Shown piece after piece: positions 36,601 through 45,173 of a stretch of 64,000 nt of DNA. Made by a program: the position numbers and the translations under genes. Origin of the DNA: Phoronis australis (taxonomy: Eukaryota > Phoronida > Phoronidae); assembly GCA_002633005.1 (NCBI GenBank), contig NMRA01000649.1, positions 43,608 through 107,607 on the forward strand. The letters are read 5' to 3'. The notes under the pieces were generated by a model. It saw only the letters and a list, made by a program, of their open reading frames with translations. It was not told where the DNA came from and made no database searches. Positions within the stretch are counted from its first letter, which is position 1. Each line of letters begins with the position of its first letter.

Positions 36601-39600
36601 CTTATGCACCAGTTGGTAAAAATGACCAACTTCAAAGTAACTTAAAAATAAGAATGAAGTTTAGCACAGAAAAATTAAATAATATAACCATATGAAACAA
36701 GAAAGGTTACACTAGCTTACTTCACTATTCAATTTTGATGCCATGTTGCAAAATCAAAACAAAGCAATCGACGCCCACCACTCTGTGAAACGGATGTTCC
36801 AACGCAACAGTCACATTACCTAAGCAGCGCACAGCACAGCCTTATGAAAAAATTAATTCAGGGAAGCTGCCAACCCTGCAAAAATTTTCCGCTCAACATT
36901 TATGTCTTTCACAAACATTTACGAATTTTAAGAAAATCAAGAATTTTTCCAACCATCCTGAGCATTTCCAAATACCTTTTCTTCTTCTTCTTTTCGTTTC
37001 TGTTCCTCTTTTTCTAACCTTTCAGCTTCTTTCTTCTGTTTTTCTTCCAGTTTTTGTCTGCAACACATGTAAAAATATTAGAATGCACTCTTAAATACAG
37101 CAAGTCTCCACTTATTAAGGAATCACCTTATTTTGCACCCCAAAAATTATTTGGAAAAATAAAATTTTGTCCCTCACTTATTTCGCATGAGGCTACTTAG
37201 TGGGAGGTTATTGCCTCATGAAATTCACACAAACATTCACATATTTTGATTGTCCACTGCACAATTGCTAAATCTCCCAGACATAAAGGCATTATTTAGT
37301 GAAAACGCTTCTTCACTGCGTAAAACTGCACCTGTGTTTTGAAGTGGACAGTTTGTCCTCACAATCGGTGATCTGTCACTCACCAAAATAGTGTGTCCCA
37401 CTTGTTGACAGGAAAGTTTTTCTGAAAATACCCTCAGGGCAAATGCCTACTTCCTATACGGAAGGTCGTGGGTTCAAGTCCAAATGGGGCACACTGCTAG
37501 ACCATTGAATCAGGTCTCTAGCTCCTCAGCTTTGTTTTTTATATATAAATAAAGCTTAAAATGGTTCCAGGTATTCAGTGTAGTGGGTCCACATGAATGG
37601 CCTGCGCATGTCTGGTATAACGTGTACCAGACCACCTGTAATTGTTTTTGAAGGATCTCAACAAAAAACATCAAACCTTACCTTTTGTGAGAATGTCCTT
37701 GTAATTTCTATTAGAGGACAAGTTTCAATCTCCATATATTTTGGTGCTGCCAAGCACATAGATTTTGGCCCAGAAAATCCCATTCGTCCACTATACATCC
37801 GAAGCTTGTTTTCAGAAAACTACACACAAATCCTTTGAAGGAGTTAAAACAGCAACGAACCAGCATACATAATTATATATTCATGTAAACCTGCAATTGT
37901 TTGGTTTAGACAACTTACCACTATAGAAATGCTCTCAAACTTGTTCCCGACTCAGGAGAAACCATGCATGAGCTTGCAAAGAACTGACAGTTCATTATTC
38001 CTTGAGACCATGCATGGCGAATAAAATGACACGATGCGACATGACAACTAGTAGACCCAGATCACAACTTTTGAAATCCTGAAAACACTTCTAACTTGAC
38101 ACTGAGAGCAATTTCATAATGGCAAGTGGTCTAAATCACAAGTTGTTTTTTGGAATAAAACATGGGTTTAGTGTGACTTCGATAGGGTAAAACGGGGCTT
38201 AGTACCCCTTAAAACCCAACCCCAACATCCACTCACTGTTGAATGGCCTCCCTTTTCTTGCGTTCCTCTTCCTTCACTCTCATCTTCTCTTGTTTCTCCT
38301 GCTCTAATTTTTGTTGTTTTTCCTGGCGTTCTCGCTCCTTCGCAGCTTTCGCCTCTTCACGTTCCTTCTCTTTTCGCTCCTACAAAACGAACTCGTCGTC
38401 AAATACGGTCACCAGTAGCAAGTACAAGTAAGATCACACAATTTTGACAACAGCTTGACATGCACTCAAAAATCTGCAGAAACTGCAATTGGATCTGATT
38501 GTGGAACAAAGACAAGATCCAAACGCTGTTCCGCTGCATGGGGTTACTCATAAAGCTAAGTGCAAACTAGGAGTTATGAGCTCAGCCTGATGCCTCTAGT
38601 GAAGGTTAACTGAGCACATAGCTCAGGACAAGACGTGAACAACTGAATGAACTAATGTCTGATTCATTCAATTGCTTTCATATTTTCATGTCTTGACATG
38701 AGATTACAGGATTATTGTTGCCTGGGACAGACTAATCACAAGAATGCAACATTCTAATGACGTAACTTGTGGTTAGGTAGGCAATGACCATCGCCTCTGT
38801 TGGCCCGAAGCAGAGGCGATGTAGAGGCTATAGGCGCTCTGTACGCCGGAAGCTTTTCGGCGAATTATGCCTCGCACCGACTAAACCATCAAAGTCACGT
38901 TGTTACAAATACCTTTTGCGCATAGAGGAACACCTTAGGAGGTTGTCGATGTGTTTAATTCCTTCCAACTCGAACAAATACTCCCGTTATGAAACTTTTT
39001 CTTCGAGCAGTCCCTATTTCAGTTCCCAAAATCGTGAACTCANATTTTGACAACAGCTTGACATGCACTCAAAAATCTGCAGAAACTGCAATTGGATCTG
39101 ATTGTGGAACAAAGACAAGATCCAAACGCTGTTCCGCTGCATGGGGTTACTCATAAAGCTAAGTGCAAACTAGGAGTTATGAGCTCAGCCTGATGCCTCT
39201 AGTGAAGGTTAACTGAGCACATAGCTCAGGACAAGACGTGAACAACTGAATGAACTAATGTCTGATTCATTCAATTGCTTTCATATTTTCATGTCATGAG
39301 ATTACAGGATTATTGTTGCCTGGGACAGACTAATCACAAGAATGCAACATTCTAATGACGTAACTTGTGGTTAGGCTCCGTTTGCCTGAGGTGATCGTAT
39401 GCGATTGGCGACAATATTATAATTTTCCACGTTAATGTTGCGTAAATATCTAAAACAACAGACCACATATCTAATCTGCCAATCATAAAAACTCCACATA
39501 TGAACAAACATATAGATCAATTACGAATAAAGACTCCAACGTTACGTTTTATTCAAATTTTGCCAAAGTTTCAATCCTGACAGACGTGCTTGCTCAGTGT

Positions 39601-42600
39601 TCTTAGTGTTTTGACTCATCACTGCGTCGAGTTTGAATTTTGTCGTGAGGAGTTTGGCTTACTTGCGTAGAGTTTGAGAACCTATGCAGTGAGTTAGTGA
39701 ATCATTGTGTAATCAGTCATTTCTTAAGCAAATTGGGAAGATCAGGATTTTTGGCACCAGCTCAATACATTTATTCCAAGACTTAACACACAAACTCCCC
39801 AAAGTATGGACATCAATTTACGAACACGTACAAGATAAAATTCTAGCTTTGTTGAGAACCAAGACTGGTTACATGCACAACTATCACATCCAACATGGAT
39901 GTTTTGACCGTGTCGCTACCTTTTCTGCCTGTTTGGCTTTCTCTTTCTCTAGTTTCTCAGCCTCTTTCTGAGCCAACTTTTCAGCCTTCAGTCGCTCCTT
40001 CTCTTCCCTTTTCTTCTCCCGTTCAGCATCCAGAGCGACCTTTTTGGCAGAAGTGCACGTTTTCTGAGGCAGACGAAACACAGGTTCTAAGACAGTGAGT
40101 TTTTAAGGCACGCGTGAAGTATACCAACTTTTAGGAAGACTTGAAGATTGTGAATGAAGACAGAAACATAGAAACATAATGGTGTTTCTACCACTATTAA
40201 ACGAAATCACCTTCAGGCACAGAGTCAACACAAACATAGAAACGTGTCAACTTCATTTTCAGGTCAGTATGTGCATGCAACTTACCCATGTTGCGTTCCA
40301 CAAACCAAGTTTCTTGCGAGAAAAGAACTCTTTAAGTAATATCGCCACAATCCAAGGACATGATCACACTTGCTTTTCTCGCGAGCGTCTAATGAATGCA
40401 GCCCTCGACAGTATGAAAACTAGGTCGTTTGTTGCGACTTAGCTAAAACCACAACTCGCAATTCCAAAATCAAGCTCACACACACACCCACGATCACTAA
40501 ACCTTGACAAAAAAAAGTTAACGCTGTCCAAGTGATTTTTCATGTCGCAGCCATATTTTCCATTTCCGACTAATTAAACAAAATGCTGCTGGGGTATTTT
40601 TGGGCGATGCGACGCAGCTCTCAGAACCAAGTTGCACACACAACTAACATGTGTTGATCAAAATCTCACCTCATTGGTGTCATTTGAGACAAGATCAATC
40701 TCAAGTTTACTGAGGCACATAAAAAGCTAGGGGTTCTCTGACCAACCTACAATGGACACCACACAAAATTGAATGCACAATTTCATTGCAGAAGGTGCAA
40801 TTGTGGTATCCAAGTAGTACATTGGGAGGTCCAACATAAAAAACAGGAGGTGGCGTCATGGAATGGTGGAGTAAGATTAATCATAACTTTCCATAATTCA
40901 CATCAAATACCTGACTTGCAGGTGTCTTTTAAATCCCTTGTCACAGAGAATGGATTCATGTTTAATGACAAGCCAAAATTTGTCACACCTCAAAATTTTC
41001 AAACTGTCACAGATCAAGTCTCAATTGTCACAGCTTTTTGCATGTGTACGTAATATTAACTTTGCTTTGGTCACACATGCGACGCCAAATATTTGTCAGT
41101 GATAAAGAATTTCATAATTTTACAAATTGTGAAAAAAGGAACCACTACTGTATGCAGCATAAAATAATTTTAAAGCCAACAAAACACTAACAGCCTCCTT
41201 GGCTGTCGATATTTCCGATATTTTGTGACAGTATTCTCCAAATGTCAAGTTTTGTCACATCTCACTATGTCACAGGGAATCCATTCTCCGCAGTCATAAA
41301 TAAGCTGCAAGTTACCTTAGGTTTCTCAGATTTAGGTGATGACCCTTCAGGTGAAGAGATACTTCCCAAACTAGTTTTGGATGGAGTTGACACCTCTTTT
41401 AGTTCAAAGACCTCCTGGATATCTTGACCTTTGTCCGACACTAGCCCTTCACAGCTGATCACGAGAGGACACTCAGTCTCGGTACTGACGGAGGTGTTGG
41501 CCTCGTCACCACACTCCTCCCCTTCTTTCATCTCTTCGTCCGAATCAGCATCTGCATTCTGCTCCACGACGAACAGTTTCACGTCGTCCGTAGTTGACGA
41601 TATCGACTTCTCAATCACAGAGACGGGCTGTACAAAGCTATCAATGAGGCCAATTTTGGGTTTGACAGATTTGGCCTCCAGCTTGTGAGCCACATTCTCA
41701 GTTTCGGAACTAGAACTCACTTCGTTATCTTCGATCACAATGACACCTGTTGTTGGCAGCTTCAGTTTGTTCGTAGCATCATCAACTGCACGTGCTTGTT
41801 TGGATAACTTATTCACTACTGCATCATCGGACAACTTTCTCTTCTTTGAAACAACTTTCTCGGGTACAGCGGGGGACTGGATTTTGGCAAACGGCAAACG
41901 TGCTGGAATGGAAGCAACAACTGTTACAACGGAATAATTTTGGCACATTTGAGTAAAAAATTGATGTCTCTCGCAATTAAAATTATCACAAGAGTGAAAA
42001 TTGAGCCCAAAAGGTGGTCTCAGACAACAACAATTGAGCATAACAGTTAAAAGTGAGCAGAATCGGATCCATTTTTCCTTTCGCCAATCTCATATACTTG
42101 AAGTTTACGATAAGCCTGCATTTCGACCCGAGTAAAGAACAAGTTGAGCGCATTTTTACAACAGTATGAGATGTAAATCAAAAGTGAGGTCTTTCTGGCA
42201 GAATGACGTTGCATAGCAGTTCAACATAAGTCGTTACCTTGCTTCAAAACTTTCACAGGGGGGCTCACAACTTTCTCTGCAAAAAAGAAAACAATACGGT
42301 GTAGAATTGCTCAACTGCAATCGTCTCATTTTTTAAACAAATGTCATGAATTCACAATGAAGCTTTAGCTAAAAAATACAAAGTTCCTGATGTCAGTCGT
42401 CAACAAACTTCATATATCAGCAAAGTGAATATTGAAACCTAATCAGAACTCTAATCACGGAAGCTCACAGGAAGATCGCAATGAAACTTTGCATTGCTCT
42501 AGATCTTAGCCTCATGGTAGATTTGCTTAGTTTTCCATACAAAACTGACACTCGGTTATTTTTGTGCATCTTCAAAAATCTCAGAAGTCCATTTCTCCCA

Positions 42601-45173
42601 CCACCTTGACAAGGAAGTTGATTACAAATATCGCATCCAGTCTGAGTAGGCACTGGTACATACAACATGGTTTCTTTGAAAGCGGAACTCGCTCTAATAT
42701 GCTTCTAAACTTGGTGTTTTCTCAGAACAGATTTTTGTGTTGTTGTGCAGTTCTGCGTGCTGTTCGTAACGTTGCGTTGCAACCGATTATCACCCAAGGC
42801 TAAAGTCGTCGTTGTAATTGTTTAACTTTGACAGTGTCCGCATTAAAAAAATTAAGTGTTGCTACTCTAGCATTGTCAGCTCTAAGTCTACTCACTCTCA
42901 AATCAGAACCTGTCATTGTCTTTCTCCATAACTGTCACTACTACATGCATCTGTTTTGACCTTCGACCTCAACAAAGCATTAAGCATACATCAGTATTAT
43001 CTTAGTCTCATCTCCTAATGCCATTGTAGGATATAAATCGGTAAATAAAACAACAAGAATGGATCAACTGAAATTTGAAATTTTCGGATGTTGACAAAGG
43101 AAGTTATTACATCCGAAAATTTCAAATTTCTGTTGATCCATTCTTGTTGTTTTATTTACCTATTTATATTCTACATTTCGTGAAACAATAGTATCCTTGG
43201 GAGGATCTGGATCGCCTTACTTAGTTTCAGATTTATTTTCTACGCTAATGCCATTGGGGATTGGTATTCATTTGCAGTGGGTTCCTTTAGCATAACCGCA
43301 CCACCTATTGTGGCTACTCACACAGACACCGGCTAGTTGTATTAAATACAATATGCAGTGTTCTCCACGACCTGTTTTAACTCAACGCTGTAACAAGTTT
43401 GGATTTTGCCGCCTCGAGTTTGGAAAATGCGCGTTGAGTTTGAAAAGTGCTGCGTCAGGTTTGAACTTTTGGCCTGGCTTGGCATTTCAGCCCTTGACAC
43501 TAAAGCAGGTCCTGATAAACCAACATCAAGCCCATTACAGAATGATAGAGGCAGTCAACACTATATGTATAAGTTCGTATGACACTATAAGAGTTTAAAT
43601 TATCATTAACAAAATCTGCAAAAATCTTTTATTAACAAAAATTTCATGGAGTCATCTAGCTTCCTTAATCAAATGTCTAATTTACTTTATCATTCTAACT
43701 TTAAAATTTTGCAAGTCAATCTGTAAAGAAACAATTTAATTGGCTTAATAAAGACAATTTTGATTTTGACTGACATCTAGTGGCAAGTTAGAACTTTCAT
43801 GAGCTTATTCAACTTGACAACAGGTGTCACTAAAAACTAGGTCACATCAGAACTCATGTTAGTAGTACTTAATATGTCTAATTGATATTAAAATTGGCAT
43901 TGATATTATTAAAAGAACTTTTGATCTTTTGTTTGATGCTCTGGGTCTGTCAAATGCTTTGGAGGAATTATGAGATATATTGGTAGGAAAGCCAAACTTT
44001 GAAGTGTCTAAAAAGTAGGTCACACCAGTGCAGTGTGCAGTTTTAAACCATATATAAATACCTCCAGCACACCCATGGTTATGATTAGAAATGACACAAT
44101 GTCGACAACTGCTACTAAATATTGGCGACGAGTTTGGAATTTACAATGTGGAGAACACTGACATGTATTAAATACAATACAGGGTTCACATCTTGTTTAA
44201 GCGACCTGTTAAAAATTCCTGGTAACGTCACATCCAAGCACGCACTCAAGTACTGCAGGAAGTAAACAGACGGAAGTCGAAATCATTCGGCAAAAATGAG
44301 AAGGGCCCAGATTTTATTCTCCACATCAAGGCTGTAACACTGGTAAAGGCATGACTGAGAAGTGCGAATTTTCCCTGATAAAAAAAACTTTGCGACCCCA
44401 GCTTAAGGGAATGTTGTAATATGAGATTTTTGGGCCTAGTGAAAGGGATTATCTATGAATTTTAAATATTTTTCAGCAGAGAATTGGGCTCCAAACTCGA
44501 GGCATCAAAGGACCTGTTGGGAACTGGTTGTAACTGGCTAAGGTGTCAGTCAAAACTCCCTGATTTTGCATTGTAATTCCATCATATTCCCCATCTGTGC
44601 GCATAGATGGACACCTTAGGAGGCCATCGATTCCTTCCAAATACTCCCGTTAATGGTGATTATCAAAAGTTTTTCTTTGAGCAGTTCGCCGTTCAGTTCT
44701 CAAAATCGGTAACTGGCCATTTTTACATTGCAAATGCCACGAGATATGACGTCATACCACCTGTCGCGCAGTGCTAAAAATGGTGAGTTTCCAATTTTGG
44801 GAATTGAACGAGGGACTGCTCAAACAAAAAGTTTGATAACGGGAGTATTTCTTTGTTTGAGTTGGAAGGAATTAAATTCATAGACGGCCTCTTAAGCCAA
44901 GGTGCCCTTGAACTATGCGCAAAAGGTACCGTCGGAAGTCCTAAAGTCATGAGTGCCCTTAAGTCGTGAACGATCTTATTTCTGCTTCTGAGCAGTGGTC
45001 ACTATCTAAAACAACAATACTGAACAATACTAGACACACAGGAAATTACTGTATAGGCCTACGGCTACACAGTCTCACAGAACTTCAGAAGTGAGAAGAA
45101 ACGCTATTATACACGATCTCAACACAATCTCACCCTTCAAGCCATCATCTTTCCGAACGATTATGTTCTCCAT
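26768..45173 (-). CDS. CHAF1A: Chromatin assembly factor 1 subunit A (p150), complete 14-exon gene
   Basis: CAF-1 p150 is the large subunit of the histone chaperone that deposits new H3-H4 on DNA behind the replication fork, recruited by PCNA. Fourteen exons, all GT-AG with matching phases, sum to 2844 nt: 947 residues, beside 956 in human. Seen in order: N-terminal KQARLPFAKI (PCNA-binding region), a SUMO-interaction-like VIVIED at 80-85, the charged K/E/R-rich coiled region at about 230-350, a PIP-like KNALLKFF at 353-360, a MVLAP block, the FLQFDKSETIRPAYYGTW segment, the acidic region (DYDVESDEEWEEEEPGES, then DDGFFVPHGYLSDDE) at about 499-559, LVHGN at 664-668, a winged-helix-like block at about 762-815, and the acidic tail DDDCMIIE at the C-terminus. 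Transcribed divergently from the endophilin gene and tail-to-tail with basonuclin. Confidence 0.96.
27786..28120 (-). repeat. Dispersed repeat, family E, reverse copy
   Basis: Ends GGTTTAGTATCCTTTTAA at 28120, the inverse of the start of the copy at 23886. Contains CCACCCACCAAGGACCA, matching it in inverse. This copy shows the uninterrupted site where the element at 33280 inserted in a sister copy. Confidence 0.8.
29360..29755. repeat. Dispersed repeat, family F
   Basis: Shares AGCAATTCACAAATCACAGAAG at its left and GCATATGGTATACAGGTCT at its right with the copy at 35690-36055, with diverged DNA between. No terminal repeats seen. Confidence 0.6.
29907..30030 (-). CDS. CHAF1A: CHAF1A exon 13 (616-657)
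   Basis: Acceptor CCCCCAG, donor GTAGGT. It encodes VAFLENGPIGTTFTAS and a Lys-rich end (KPKAFKQNLKKGVPEE). The last G joins CC of exon 14 to make Ala. Confidence 0.9.
30031..30894 (-). other. CHAF1A: CHAF1A intron 12
   Basis: 864 bp, nearly half of it the CAGGG-ended element at 30467-30839. The rest shows no recognisable content. Confidence 0.85.
30467..30839. mobile_element. Non-autonomous DNA transposon with CAGGGCTTGGAAT ends
   Basis: Begins CAGGGCTTGGAAT and ends ATTCCAAGCCCTG, perfect 13-bp terminal inverted repeats, flanked on both sides by TTAATT (30461-30466 and 30840-30845). 373 bp. A GC-rich palindromic stretch near the right end reads CGGAAATCCGCGTTTCCGCG. CAGGG ends suggest the hAT group; 6-bp rather than 8-bp duplications suggest an atypical hAT lineage. 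No transposase. Confidence 0.88.
30895..31062 (-). CDS. CHAF1A: CHAF1A exon 12 (560-615)
   Basis: 56 codons, including ARQIAKAHDWETQMKRKF and AVIGCLWANE, aligning with human KEWDEFLAKGKRF and KIGCVWAAD. This segment lies in the part of p150 that contacts the p60 subunit in known complexes. Acceptor TTTCAG, donor GTATGG. Confidence 0.94.
31063..32188 (-). other. CHAF1A: CHAF1A intron 11
   Basis: Holds the 39-bp minisatellite (31503-31723) and a stretch at about 31788-31970 with inverted GAGTTTG/CAAACTC-like words that recurs in part near 25050-25200. No coding sequence. Confidence 0.85.
31503..31723. repeat. 39-bp minisatellite
   Basis: About five and a half units of GACATTCAGTATCCTATCAC plus CAGTRCTTACCAGTCACAA. 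Because 39 is a multiple of three it keeps a frame open with a 13-residue repeat (FSILSPVLTSHKT); I do not consider it coding. Confidence 0.92.
32189..32299 (-). CDS. CHAF1A: CHAF1A exon 11, acidic region part 2 (523-559)
   Basis: 37 codons. Acidic run, then DDGFFVPHGYLSDDE, the most diagnostic p150 signature in the window. Acceptor TTATAG, donor GTAGGT. Confidence 0.97.
32300..32920 (-). other. CHAF1A: CHAF1A intron 10, with a family A copy
   Basis: A family A copy spans about 32333-32570 (TAGGGCACAACGTGGCAGAC at the left, TTTGACAATTGTTTTTGGTC at the right). The following ACTACTTGAACATGTCTGCT block near 32670 resembles one at about 10370. No coding sequence. Confidence 0.75.
32921..32998 (-). 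CDS. CHAF1A: CHAF1A exon 10, acidic region part 1 (497-522)
   Basis: 26 codons, DLLDYDVESDEEWEEEEP and onward to SLSNSE, nearly identical to the human stretch. This is the acidic ED region that binds histones H3-H4. Acceptor GCATAG, donor GTGAGT. Confidence 0.96.
33051..33073. repeat. (CA)n microsatellite
   Basis: About eleven CA units, followed by a broken CACCACACACC tail. Confidence 0.95.
33280..33767. mobile_element. Second copy of the CAGGGCTTGGAAT-ended transposon, inserted in a family E repeat
   Basis: Same 13-bp terminal inverted repeats (left copy CAGGGCTTGGAATA, right ATTCCAAGCCCTG) and the same interior as 30467-30839, plus about 110 bp extra in the middle. Flanked by TAGTAA on the left and TAGAAA on the right. 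Removing the element and one flank restores GGTTTAGTAACCTTTTAA, nearly the uninterrupted family E sequence at 28103-28120. Confidence 0.88.
33834..34011 (-). CDS. CHAF1A: CHAF1A exon 9 (437-496)
   Basis: The acceptor (CCCCCTAAAG) is unusual in having AAAG, but it is the one that completes Thr and keeps frame. The exon encodes EVVVMDDDN, then MKVKFLQFDKSETIRPAYYG, matching human MKLLQFCENHRPAYWGTW. Donor GTAAGT. Confidence 0.92.
34012..34441 (-). other. CHAF1A: CHAF1A intron 8
   Basis: 430 bp of T-rich intron DNA. I see nothing recognisable in it. Confidence 0.8.
34442..34518 (-). CDS. CHAF1A: CHAF1A exon 8 (412-437)
   Basis: Acceptor TTTCAG, donor GTAAGT, 77 nt. It encodes NASTLYLDELKSGQHVKRSS and a split Thr codon completed by exon 9. 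It aligns loosely with human SFLKDLKGRQPLRSG. It is the weakest-conserved exon, but phase and splice sites fit on both sides. Confidence 0.85.
34519..36069 (-). other. CHAF1A: CHAF1A intron 7
   Basis: 1.55 kb. A plus-strand frame at about 34680-34855 begins MPTKYYCCATPG and later reads IFAFP, weakly like the start of a THAP zinc finger, but it lacks the later Cys-His pair. The family F repeat occupies about 35690-36055, ending at the exon 7 donor. Confidence 0.7.
35690..36055. repeat. Dispersed repeat, family F
   Basis: Shares GAGCAATTCACCAATCACAG and GCATATGGTACACAGGTCT with 29360-29755. Its right edge is within about 15 bp of CHAF1A exon 7. Confidence 0.6.
36070..36267 (-). CDS. CHAF1A: CHAF1A exon 7, PIP-like motif and MVLAP block (346-411)
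   Basis: Acceptor TTACAG, donor GTAATA. KNALLKFFTK matches the K-x2-hydrophobic-x2-FF pattern of the second, non-canonical PCNA-binding motif in vertebrate p150 (KAEITRFF). GPFMAFEVKKDMVLAP aligns with human FAPFEIKEHMVLAP. Confidence 0.95.
36268..36975 (-). other. CHAF1A: CHAF1A intron 6
   Basis: 708 bp. A short CTCAAGAAACTTGTCTATTA stretch near 36567 resembles 31788 and 25060. Otherwise nothing recognised. Confidence 0.75.
36976..37057 (-). CDS. CHAF1A: CHAF1A exon 6, end of KER region (318-345)
   Basis: Acceptor GTTGCAG, donor GTATTT. The first base completes Gln and 27 codons follow (QKLEEKQKKEAERLEKEEQ, then KRKEEEEK). The charged helix continues straight into the PIP-like motif of exon 7. 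Confidence 0.93.
37058..38236 (-). other. CHAF1A: CHAF1A intron 5
   Basis: 1.18 kb. Near 37464-37500 the plus strand reads GGAAGGTCGTGGGTTCAAGTCC, resembling the B-box end of a tRNA-derived SINE, but no A box or clover-leaf is present. Nothing else recognised. Confidence 0.7.
37464..37500 (+). repeat. tRNA-like B-box, probable SINE fragment
   Basis: GTGGGTTCAAGTCC is close to the polymerase III B-box consensus (GGTTCGANTCC) and sits after GGAAGGTC, common in tRNA-derived SINEs. An AT-rich tail with AATAAA follows at about 37540. Only a fragment, and not a functional tRNA. Confidence 0.35.
38237..38379 (-). CDS. CHAF1A: CHAF1A exon 5, KER region (271-318)
   Basis: Acceptor TTGTAG, donor GTGAGT. 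It encodes ERKEKEREEAKAAKERER and onward, ending in a split Gln codon completed by exon 6. It is continuous in composition with exons 4 and 6. Confidence 0.93.
38441..38777. repeat. Left copy of near-identical direct duplication
   Basis: From ATTTTGACAACAGCTTGACA to TTGTGGTTAGG. It matches 39044-39375 except for five extra bases (TTGAC within ATGTCTTGACATGAG). The identity is far above that of any other repeat here. Confidence 0.95.
38778..39042. mobile_element. Half of a family C fold-back element, cut by the N
   Basis: Includes ACTAAACCATCAAAGTCACG and CTTTTGCGCATAGAGGAACA, then ATACTCCCGTTATGAAAC, as in the left arms at 15076 and 44597. It stops at the N without its matching right arm. 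Confidence 0.75.
39044..39375. repeat. Right copy of near-identical direct duplication
   Basis: Starts immediately after the single N and ends at GGTTAGG, after which the sequence (CTCCGTTTGCC) differs from the left copy's continuation. Confidence 0.95.
39920..40063 (-). CDS. CHAF1A: CHAF1A exon 4, start of KER region (223-270)
   Basis: Acceptor CCTCAG, donor GTAGCG, exactly 48 codons. The sequence is dominated by Lys, Glu, Arg and Ala (REKKREEKERLKAEKLAQK), the start of the KER region, which in CAF-1 forms a long charged helix that contacts DNA and PCNA. Confidence 0.93.
40064..41315 (-). other. CHAF1A: CHAF1A intron 3
   Basis: 1.25 kb. Several short TTTGTCACA/TGTGACAAA words occur near 40930-41040 and 41220-41280, like those near 14090-14420. 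No coding sequence or complete element recognised. Confidence 0.75.
41316..41902 (-). CDS. CHAF1A: CHAF1A exon 3 (residues 27-222)
   Basis: This exon carries ARLPFAKI (PCNA-binding region), a basic SKKRKLSDD stretch that could be a nuclear localisation signal, VIVIEDNE (residues 80-86, SUMO-interaction-like), and a long Ser/Glu-rich low-complexity stretch ending SEKPK. Acceptor ATTCCAG; donor GTAACT. The low-complexity part is poorly conserved with vertebrates, as expected for this linker. Confidence 0.92.
41903..42237 (-). other. CHAF1A: CHAF1A intron 2
   Basis: 335 bp. I see nothing recognisable in it. A frame continues upstream from exon 3 by chance. Confidence 0.8.
42238..42276 (-). CDS. 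CHAF1A: CHAF1A exon 2, 39-nt microexon
   Basis: Acceptor TTTTGCAG and donor GTAACG bound a 39-nt exon encoding KVVSPPVKVLKQ plus split codons. It links directly to ARLPFAKI of exon 3, matching human FPVKKLIQARLPFKRL. The exon is too short to be found by open-frame length alone. Confidence 0.9.
43025..43175. repeat. 151-bp near-perfect long hairpin
   Basis: Arms of about 67 nt surround a 17-nt loop (TGACAAAGGAAGTTATT). Left arm includes ACAACAAGAATGGATCAAC and AAATTTGAAATTTTCGGATGT; the right arm is their inverse, ending TATATTCTACA. Only a handful of mismatches. Non-coding; likely a young fold-back element. Confidence 0.92.
44597..44930. mobile_element. Fold-back element, family C
   Basis: Left arm GCGCATAGATGGACACCTTA then GGAGGCC and ACTCCCGTTA; right arm inverse, TAACGGGAGTATTT then GACGGCCTCTTAAG and ATGCGCAAAAGGTACC. 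Same family as 15076-15418. Confidence 0.8.
45134..45173 (-). CDS. CHAF1A: CHAF1A exon 1 (start codon, residues 1-13)
   Basis: ATG at 45173-45171 encodes MENIIVRKDDGLK plus one G, then donor GTGAG. The leftover G pairs with AG of exon 2 to give Glu. The short charged leader before the PCNA-binding motif parallels the human protein start. This start was chosen because the phase fits exactly and the donor is good. Intron 1 is 2.86 kb. Confidence 0.85.

Larger units (their letters stand above)
38380..39919 (-). other. CHAF1A: CHAF1A intron 4, with probable assembly duplication
   Basis: Contains the two near-identical segments 38441-38777 and 39044-39375 separated by a half transposon and the single N at 39043. 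The real intron is probably about 0.6 kb shorter. No coding sequence. Confidence 0.85.
42277..45133 (-). other. CHAF1A: CHAF1A intron 1
   Basis: 2.86 kb. Contains the near-perfect hairpin at 43025-43175 and a family C fold-back element at 44597-44930. No coding sequence supported. Confidence 0.85.

Noticed and set aside
37464-37500. tRNA gene
   Set aside because: Only a B-box-like word is present; no A box, acceptor stem or anticodon arm can be drawn.
38243-38431. Plus-strand Ser/Phe-rich reading frame
   Set aside because: Antisense shadow of the Lys/Glu-rich CHAF1A exon 5.
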